This document shows, piece after piece, positions 6,830-10,479 of a DNA stretch of 10,479 nt. This DNA is from CAZNMF01 sp964573795 (GTDB lineage Bacteria; Acidobacteriota; Vicinamibacteria; Vicinamibacterales; SCN-69-37). Under the pieces are notes generated by a model, which saw only the letters and a program-made list of their open reading frames with translations, made no database searches and had not been told where the DNA came from. The stretch spans positions 1-10,479 of the forward strand of contig CAZNMF010000337.1 of NCBI GenBank assembly GCA_964573795.1, given 5' to 3'. Both the position numbers and the translations under genes were made by a program. Each line of letters begins with the position of its first letter. The stretch's first letter is position 1.

Positions 6830-7570
6830 GTGCTCCACGCCTCCGCGGCTCTGGCGCTGACGCTCGCGCTGCAGACGACGCCTGCCCCGCCGCCGGAGTT
6901 GCCGCCGCTGCCGCCCGACAAGCCGATCGAGCACATCTTCCAGAATCTCGGACACGACATCGTCCATCTGCCGTCGCTGGACACGCTCGCGATTGCCGGC
7001 GGCGGCGTGCTCGTGGCGGCGGTCGCGCATCAGGCCGACGATCGCGTCGCGACATGGGCCGCCGATCGCGGCCCCGCCGATTACACGACGGCCGGGCGAC
7101 GGCTGGGCGACGGCTGGACGCAGGGCGGCGTCGCGCTGGCGACGTACGGCATCGGCCTCGTCACGCGCGATCGCCTGACGATCCACGTCGGCAGCGATCT
7201 GATTCGCGCGCAGGTCCTGAATGCGGTGCTGACGCGCGGCATCAAGCTCGTCGCGCGGCGCGATCGTCCCGGCGGCAGCTCCGACTCGATGCCCTCGGGC
7301 CACACCACGGCGACGTTCGCCACGGCGACCGTCCTGCAGGAGCATTTCGGCTGGAAGGCCGGCGCGCCGGCGTTTGCGCTCGGCGCGTTCACGGGCTGGA
7401 CGCGCATCCGCGATCACGCGCACTGGCTGAGCGACGTCCTGGTCGGCGCCTCCGTCGGCATCGTCGCCGGACACACGGTGGCGACGGGACATCGCGGACG
7501 TCCGTGGGCGATCGTGCCCGTCGCGTCGGGGCAGATGACGGCGATCTACGTCGTCCGCGTCGGGAGGTAG
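6830..7570 (+). CDS. PAP2-family (phosphatidic acid phosphatase type 2) phosphatase, exported
   Basis: The 246-residue product has the three-part PAP2 catalytic signature: KLVARRDRP (Lys139, Arg146, Pro147), PSGH (155-158, His158), and R-x5-H-x3-D (Arg192, nucleophile His198, Asp202). These enzymes remove phosphate from lipid phosphates such as undecaprenyl pyrophosphate or phosphatidic acid, with the active site on the outer face of the membrane. The N-terminus (ASAALALTLALQ) looks like a short signal sequence and is followed by a Pro-rich stretch. Hydrophobic segments are fewer and weaker than in six-helix PgpB/BacA-type members, so a periplasmic or loosely membrane-bound form is likely. 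The substrate is not deducible. GTG 6830 is chosen for the signal sequence; it has no ribosome site but a nearby -10-like element. It follows the Asp-box gene after 45 bases on the same strand and converges on dut. Confidence 0.88.
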   Translation: MLHASAALALTLALQTTPAPPPELPPLPPDKPIEHIFQNLGHDIVHLPSLDTLAIAGGGVLVAAVAHQADDRVATWAADRGPADYTTAGRRLGDGWTQGGVALATYGIGLVTRDRLTIHVGSDLIRAQVLNAVLTRGIKLVARRDRPGGSSDSMPSGHTTATFATATVLQEHFGWKAGAPAFALGAFTGWTRIRDHAHWLSDVLVGASVGIVAGHTVATGHRGRPWAIVPVASGQMTAIYVVRVGR

Positions 7571-7589
7571 CGACGTGAGATAGCGACAT

Positions 7590-7611
7590 GGCCGGACCTG
7601 AAGGTCCGGCC
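7590..7611. repeat. REP-like hairpin between convergent PAP2 and dut genes
   Basis: GGCCGGACCT (7590-7599) and AGGTCCGGCC (7602-7611) are perfect reverse complements separated by GA, giving about 8 bp of stem around a CTGAAG loop when folded. It lies in the 74-base gap between two converging genes, like the element at 1575-1634, and its loop resembles CTGAG there. TAGCGAC is duplicated just upstream (7568-7574 and 7581-7587; the first copy overlaps the PAP2 stop). No T-run flanks it, so intrinsic termination is doubtful. Confidence 0.6.
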
Positions 7612-7644
7612 GTCCGAAGAGCACAGCGGGCGTTGAACCGCTCG

Positions 7645-8079
7645 TCAGCCGGTCGAGCCGAATCCGCCGCGCGCCGCGCGCGCCGGCGTCGACGACTCCG
7701 ACCACTCGGCGCGCACGTACGGAAGGATCACGCCCTGCGCCAGGCGATCGCCCGGACGAATGTCGACGGGCGACGAGGTGAAGTTGAAGACCTCGATCTT
7801 GATCTCGTCCGTCGGCCCGCAATAGTCCGAGTCGACGATGCCGACGCCGTTGGCGACCATCAGGCCGCGCTTGAGCGGCGTGCTGCTCCGGGCGAAGACG
7901 CCGAGCAGATGGCCGGCGGGCACTTCGATGACGAGCCCGGTCGGCACGAGCGTCACTTCGCCCGGCTGCACGGTCATGGCGACGCTCGCCGCCAAGTCGA
8001 ATCCCGCCGCGCCGGTCGTTTGATAGGCGGGCAACGCCACATCGTCGCGGAGCCTGGTGATACGCACGCTGACAGTCAC
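7645..8079 (-). CDS. dut: dUTP diphosphatase (dUTPase)
   Basis: The enzyme hydrolyses dUTP to dUMP and pyrophosphate, keeping uracil out of DNA and supplying dTMP synthesis; it acts as a cytoplasmic homotrimer. All five trimeric dUTPase motifs are present in order in 144 residues: AAGFDL (24-29), ARSS (63-66), NGVGIVDSDYCG (77-88, with the substrate/water-positioning Asp83 and Tyr86), RPGDRLAQ (108-115) and the flexible C-terminal arm RGGFGSTG (137-144). Nothing is missing. The start is GTG 8079, which gives the usual short MTVSVRITRL opening; no Shine-Dalgarno is visible, but a TATGCT box lies eight bases upstream. It converges on the PAP2 gene and is divergent from the zinc-ribbon gene, with only 39 bases between the two starts. 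Confidence 0.95.
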   Translation of the reverse strand: MTVSVRITRLRDDVALPAYQTTGAAGFDLAASVAMTVQPGEVTLVPTGLVIEVPAGHLLGVFARSSTPLKRGLMVANGVGIVDSDYCGPTDEIKIEVFNFTSSPVDIRPGDRLAQGVILPYVRAEWSESSTPARAARGGFGSTG

Positions 8080-8087
8080 GGCCGGGT

Positions 8088-8093
8088 AGCATA
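8088..8093 (-). promoter_or_regulatory. Candidate -10 of dut, near-leaderless
   Basis: Read on the minus strand this is TATGCT, followed by eight bases and then GTG 8079. There is no ribosome site between them. The spacing would put the transcription start at about the start codon. Confidence 0.35.
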
Positions 8094-8106
8094 TCCAAAA
8101 TTCCGC

Positions 8107-8112
8107 TACTAT
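8107..8112 (+). promoter_or_regulatory. Candidate -10 of zinc-ribbon gene, leaderless spacing
   Basis: TACTAT lies six bases before ATG 8119 in an AT-rich patch, with no Shine-Dalgarno. It is 13 bases from the divergent dut -10 candidate, so the two promoters would overlap and could interfere with each other. Confidence 0.35.
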
Positions 8113-8118
8113 TTATCG

Positions 8119-8577
8119 ATGGCCAGGAAGTCCGCCGAGACCACTCGCTGCGCGCTCTGCAACAGCCGGGAGGTCAGCGAGCCCCGTGGCGACGAGCGCT
8201 ACTGCCGCGACTGCTGGGACAAGAAGATCGCCGTCGAGGACATCGTCGCGCGCGAGTTCACGATCAAGCGCTACATCCGCGCCAACAGCGCCGAGAAATA
8301 TCTCGTCTTCCACGCGACCCAGAAGCGGCCCGTCGCGCAGATCCAGGTCATCGACGACGGCTACGATCTGTTCCTGACGTTGATCCTCTTCCCGATCTTC
8401 GCGTGGGACGACCAGGCGTACCACCTCGAGAACGATCCCGAGCACCGCACGTTCGCCGAGATGCTCGTCGACGTCATCGCTGCCGACGTGATCGAGCCGT
8501 GGGGCGGAGGCAAGTGGCATCTCGAGGTCTTCCGATCGACGGCCGCCGAGCCGGAGGACTGGAACGGCGAGATGTAG
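8119..8577 (+). CDS. Small zinc-ribbon-like protein of unknown function
   Basis: This 152-residue protein is not one I recognise. Near the N-terminus CALC and CRDC form a C-x2-C-x14-C-x2-C pattern (residues about 11-32), as in zinc ribbons. It is followed by a basic/acidic helix (WDKKIAVEDIVAREF) and an alpha/beta region with a hydrophobic segment LFLTLILFPIFAW (about 89-101) that is too short and isolated to be a sure membrane helix. The C-terminus is acidic. ATG 8119 is chosen because the upstream in-frame sequence belongs to the antisense of dut, and because the Met-Ala-Arg-Lys opening precedes the cysteine cluster. The stop TAG is immediately followed by the ATG of the M24 peptidase with no intervening base, so the two are very probably co-transcribed and translationally coupled. 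The zinc-binding guess rests only on the four cysteines. Confidence 0.8.
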   Translation: MARKSAETTRCALCNSREVSEPRGDERYCRDCWDKKIAVEDIVAREFTIKRYIRANSAEKYLVFHATQKRPVAQIQVIDDGYDLFLTLILFPIFAWDDQAYHLENDPEHRTFAEMLVDVIAADVIEPWGGGKWHLEVFRSTAAEPEDWNGEM

Positions 8578-9756
8578 ATGCTCGACATCGCCGCCATCCA
8601 GACCGCGCTCGCGCACGACGGCCTCGATGGCTGGCTGCTCTACGACTTCCACGGATCGAACGCCATTGCCGTGGCGATCGCCGGCCTGACCGGCACGCAC
8701 ACGACACGCCGCTGGTACTACTTCATCCCCAGGTCCGACCGCCCGATCAAGCTCGTCCATGCCATCGAGTCCGGCGTGCTCGCCGCGCAGCCGGGCGAGA
8801 CGCGCACGTACGCCGGACGCCGGCAGCTCGAGGACGGCTTGCGGCACCTGCTCGCCGGCGCGAAGACGATCGCGATGGAGTACTCGCCCGAGTGCGCGAT
8901 TCCGTACATCTCGCGCGTCGACGCGGGCACGATCGAGCTCGTGCGGCGGATCGGTGGCGTGACGATCGTCTCGTCGGGCGATCTCGTCGGCCGCTTCGAG
9001 GCCGCATGGGATGCGGCGGCCATCGCCACGCACCGCGCCGCGTCGGACGCGCTCTATCGCATCAAGGATCGCGCGTTCGCGCTCGTCGGCGCGGCGCTCG
9101 GCGCCACTCGCGCGATCACGGAGCTCGACGTCCAGCGCGAGATGCAGCGCTGGTTCGCCGACGAAGGCCTGGTCACCGACGCGCCGCCCATCGTCGCCGC
9201 GGCCGCGCATGCCGGCGATCCGCACTACGAGCCGACGCCGCGCTCGTCGTCGGCGATCGCGCGCGGCGATGTCGTGCTGCTCGATCTCTGGGGCAAGCTC
9301 GATCGGCCCGGCGCGGTCTACGCGGATATCACGTGGACGGGGATCTTCGGCGCGCCGGGCGACGAGGTCGGCCGCGTGTTCGCGCTGGTCGTCCAGGCGC
9401 GCGACGCCGCGCTCGCCGCCGTGCAGACGGCTGTCGCGTCCGGGCGTCCCGTCCACGGCTGGGAGGTCGACCGCGCCGCCCGCGACGTCATCGCGGCCGG
9501 CGGCTACGGCGATCGGTTCTTCCACCGCACCGGCCACAGTCTCGGCCGGGAGGTCCACGGCAACGGCGTCCACATGGACGACTACGAGACCCACGACGAC
9601 CGGCGGCTGCTGCCGGGTACCGGCTTTACGATCGAGCCCGGCGTCTATCTGTCGTCGTTCGGCATTCGATCCGAGATCAATGTCGTGGTGGGCGATCGGA
9701 GCGCCGAGGCGACCGGCCCCTGCCAGCAGGAGCTGGTCCGGCTGGACCGGCTGTGA
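8578..9756 (+). CDS. M24-family metallopeptidase (Xaa-Pro aminopeptidase/dipeptidase-like)
   Basis: The 392-residue protein has the creatinase-like N-terminal domain (about 1-155) followed by a pita-bread catalytic domain. All five expected dinuclear metal ligands can be read: Asp236 (LLDLWGK), Asp250 (YADITWT), His320 (TGHSLG), Glu353 (TIEPGVY) and Glu366 (SEINVVV). A second conserved histidine, His327 (VHGNG), is also present. Family members remove N-terminal residues ahead of proline or split Xaa-Pro dipeptides, usually with Mn2+ or Co2+; M24 also contains non-peptidase members, so the substrate is open. No signal peptide is visible, so it is cytoplasmic. The start directly abuts the stop of the zinc-ribbon gene. 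The stop is followed by 112 bases of spacer holding a GC hairpin and the putative htrA promoter. Confidence 0.88.
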   Translation: MLDIAAIQTALAHDGLDGWLLYDFHGSNAIAVAIAGLTGTHTTRRWYYFIPRSDRPIKLVHAIESGVLAAQPGETRTYAGRRQLEDGLRHLLAGAKTIAMEYSPECAIPYISRVDAGTIELVRRIGGVTIVSSGDLVGRFEAAWDAAAIATHRAASDALYRIKDRAFALVGAALGATRAITELDVQREMQRWFADEGLVTDAPPIVAAAAHAGDPHYEPTPRSSSAIARGDVVLLDLWGKLDRPGAVYADITWTGIFGAPGDEVGRVFALVVQARDAALAAVQTAVASGRPVHGWEVDRAARDVIAAGGYGDRFFHRTGHSLGREVHGNGVHMDDYETHDDRRLLPGTGFTIEPGVYLSSFGIRSEINVVVGDRSAEATGPCQQELVRLDRL

Positions 9757-9772
9757 CTTTGCTGTGATTTTC

Positions 9773-9797
9773 GCGGCGGCGGGCCGTCCGCCGCCGC
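9773..9797. repeat. GC hairpin after the M24 peptidase gene
   Basis: GCGGCGGCGG (9773-9782) pairs perfectly with CCGCCGCCGC (9788-9797) around GCCGT. It lies 16 bases past the peptidase stop, where a terminator would be expected, but no T-run follows. It might be a factor-assisted terminator or a simple GCG-repeat artefact of high GC. Confidence 0.4.
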
Positions 9798-9802
9798 CGG
9801 CT

Positions 9803-9811
9803 TGGTATCCT
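9803..9811 (+). promoter_or_regulatory. Candidate extended -10 for htrA
   Basis: TGGTATCCT fits the extended -10 pattern TGnTATnnT. It lies between the GC hairpin and the protease start, leaving a leader of about 50 bases. No convincing -35 is visible, which is acceptable for an extended -10. Confidence 0.35.
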
Positions 9812-9831
9812 GATAGGCACCGACGCGCCAG

Positions 9832-9844
9832 GGGGACGGTCCCC
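9832..9844. repeat. Small GGGGAC/GTCCCC palindrome in the htrA leader
   Basis: GGGGAC (9832-9837) and GTCCCC (9839-9844) are exact reverse complements around one G. It lies in the probable 5' untranslated region, ten bases before the ribosome site. It could be an REP-like remnant or a leader stem-loop. Confidence 0.4.
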
Positions 9845-9868
9845 GCCACGTCACGGAGCGCCATGTTT

Positions 9869-10479
9869 ATGTCGACTCGGAAATCCTCGATCTTCTACGG
9901 CGTCCTCATCGCGTTTTCATCGCTCGTGGTCGGGATGGTCATCGCCTCCCGGCTGGATCTCACGCCGAGCTCGCTCGCGAGCACCTTGACCGTGCCGCCG
10001 ACCAACAGCGCGCCGCTCAACGGCACGATCGACGCGACCACGTTCCGGACGATCGCGCACGACGCCGGCCCGGCGGTCGTCAGCATCCTGACGACGATTA
10101 CGCGCCCCGCGTCGGAGTCGGGCAGCCTCGACGATCTGTTCGGCCAGCTCCTGCCCAACCCGCGGCGGCCGCCGAACGGCCGCCGGCCCTCGGTTCCGCG
10201 TCAGGCGCGCGGCGCCGGTAGCGGCTTCATCATCGACAAGGCCGGCTACATCCTCACCAACAACCACGTCGTCGAAGACGCGACGTCCATCGAAGTGAAG
10301 CTCTCGACGATGAAGGACAGCGAGCCGTACGGGCTGGCGGCGAAGATCGTCGGACGCGACGAGCTCTCCGACACTGCGCTGCTGCAGCTCACCGAGATGC
10401 CGAAGACCGAGCTCGTGGCGGCGAAGTTCGGCGACTCGTCACAGATGGCGCCCGGCGACTGGGTCGTCGCGATCGGCAA
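9869..10479 (+). CDS. HtrA/Do-type trypsin-like serine protease, membrane-anchored, 3' end outside window
   Basis: This is an envelope quality-control protease/chaperone of the DegP/DegQ/DegS group. About 203 residues are visible. An N-terminal hydrophobic helix (about 8-27, IFYGVLIAFSSLVVGMVIAS) acts as signal or anchor and is followed by a Ser/Thr/Pro-rich spacer. The protease domain follows: DAGPAVVSI, a Pro/Arg-rich loop (PNPRRPPNGRRP), GAGSGFIID, then catalytic His133 in TNNHVVED and catalytic Asp168 in SDTALLQL. The serine (GNSGG) and PDZ domains would lie beyond the edge. GGAG (9855-9858) precedes two in-frame ATGs, at 9863 (4-base gap) and 9869 (10-base gap). I take 9869 because its spacing is better and MSTRKS matches acidobacterial relatives as I remember them; 9863 adds only Met-Phe. 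The frame is open to the window end. Confidence 0.9.
   Translation, partial: MSTRKSSIFYGVLIAFSSLVVGMVIASRLDLTPSSLASTLTVPPTNSAPLNGTIDATTFRTIAHDAGPAVVSILTTITRPASESGSLDDLFGQLLPNPRRPPNGRRPSVPRQARGAGSGFIIDKAGYILTNNHVVEDATSIEVKLSTMKDSEPYGLAAKIVGRDELSDTALLQLTEMPKTELVAAKFGDSSQMAPGDWVVAIG

Noticed and set aside
5210..8098. A 962-codon open frame on the minus strand across the Asp-box, PAP2 and dut genes
   Set aside because: It is Arg/Ala/Asp-rich, has no recognisable domain, and runs antisense to genes with clear signatures. Long antisense frames are expected at this GC content.

Overview
This is a high-GC bacterial chromosomal segment, roughly two-thirds G+C by eye. It carries ordinary single-copy genes separated by short spacers, and several spacers hold palindromic or heptameric repeats. 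Gene style suggests Acidobacteriota, perhaps the Vicinamibacteria. The clues are an Asp-box 'glycosyl hydrolase-like' exported protein, an HtrA protease beginning MSTRKS, an ECF sigma/anti-sigma pair and REP-like palindromes. This placement is inference from gene style; no marker gene is present. No rRNA, tRNA, CRISPR array, insertion sequence or phage gene was seen.

Layout. Nucleotides 2-895 (+) hold the 3' part of a diguanylate cyclase with an intact active site and inhibitory site. 974-1552 (+) is a Uma2-family (DUF820) PD-(D/E)XK-like protein preceded by a perfect 12-bp palindrome. A double-hairpin REP-like element (1575-1634) lies between its stop and a minus-strand cluster. That cluster reads right to left: an ECF sigma factor (3458-2895), a single-pass putative anti-sigma factor overlapping it by ATGA (2898-2302), and a small exported protein (2223-1651) whose C-terminal half resembles the end of a secretin domain. 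A pair of complementary heptamer arrays (3481-3572) sits upstream of the cluster. Next is a minus-strand glucose-6-phosphate dehydrogenase (4969-3596).

Divergent from zwf, and rightward, are an exported Asp-box/beta-propeller protein (5054-6784) and an exported PAP2-family phosphatase (6830-7570). The phosphatase converges on a dUTPase (8079-7645) across a REP-like hairpin. Divergent from dut is a small zinc-ribbon-like protein of unknown function (8119-8577), whose stop codon directly abuts the start of an M24 metallopeptidase (8578-9756). The window ends inside a membrane-anchored HtrA/Do-type serine protease (9869-10479+).

How the genes relate. Most are independent housekeeping or accessory functions: c-di-GMP signalling, pentose phosphate entry, dUTP clean-up, peptide turnover and envelope protein quality control. 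The coherent unit is the sigma/anti-sigma/exported-protein cluster, which looks like a cell-surface signalling module. Several promoters appear to lie so close to the start codon that the mRNAs could be leaderless (PAP2, dut and the zinc-ribbon gene). Every spacer is shorter than 300 bases; what each holds is listed below.
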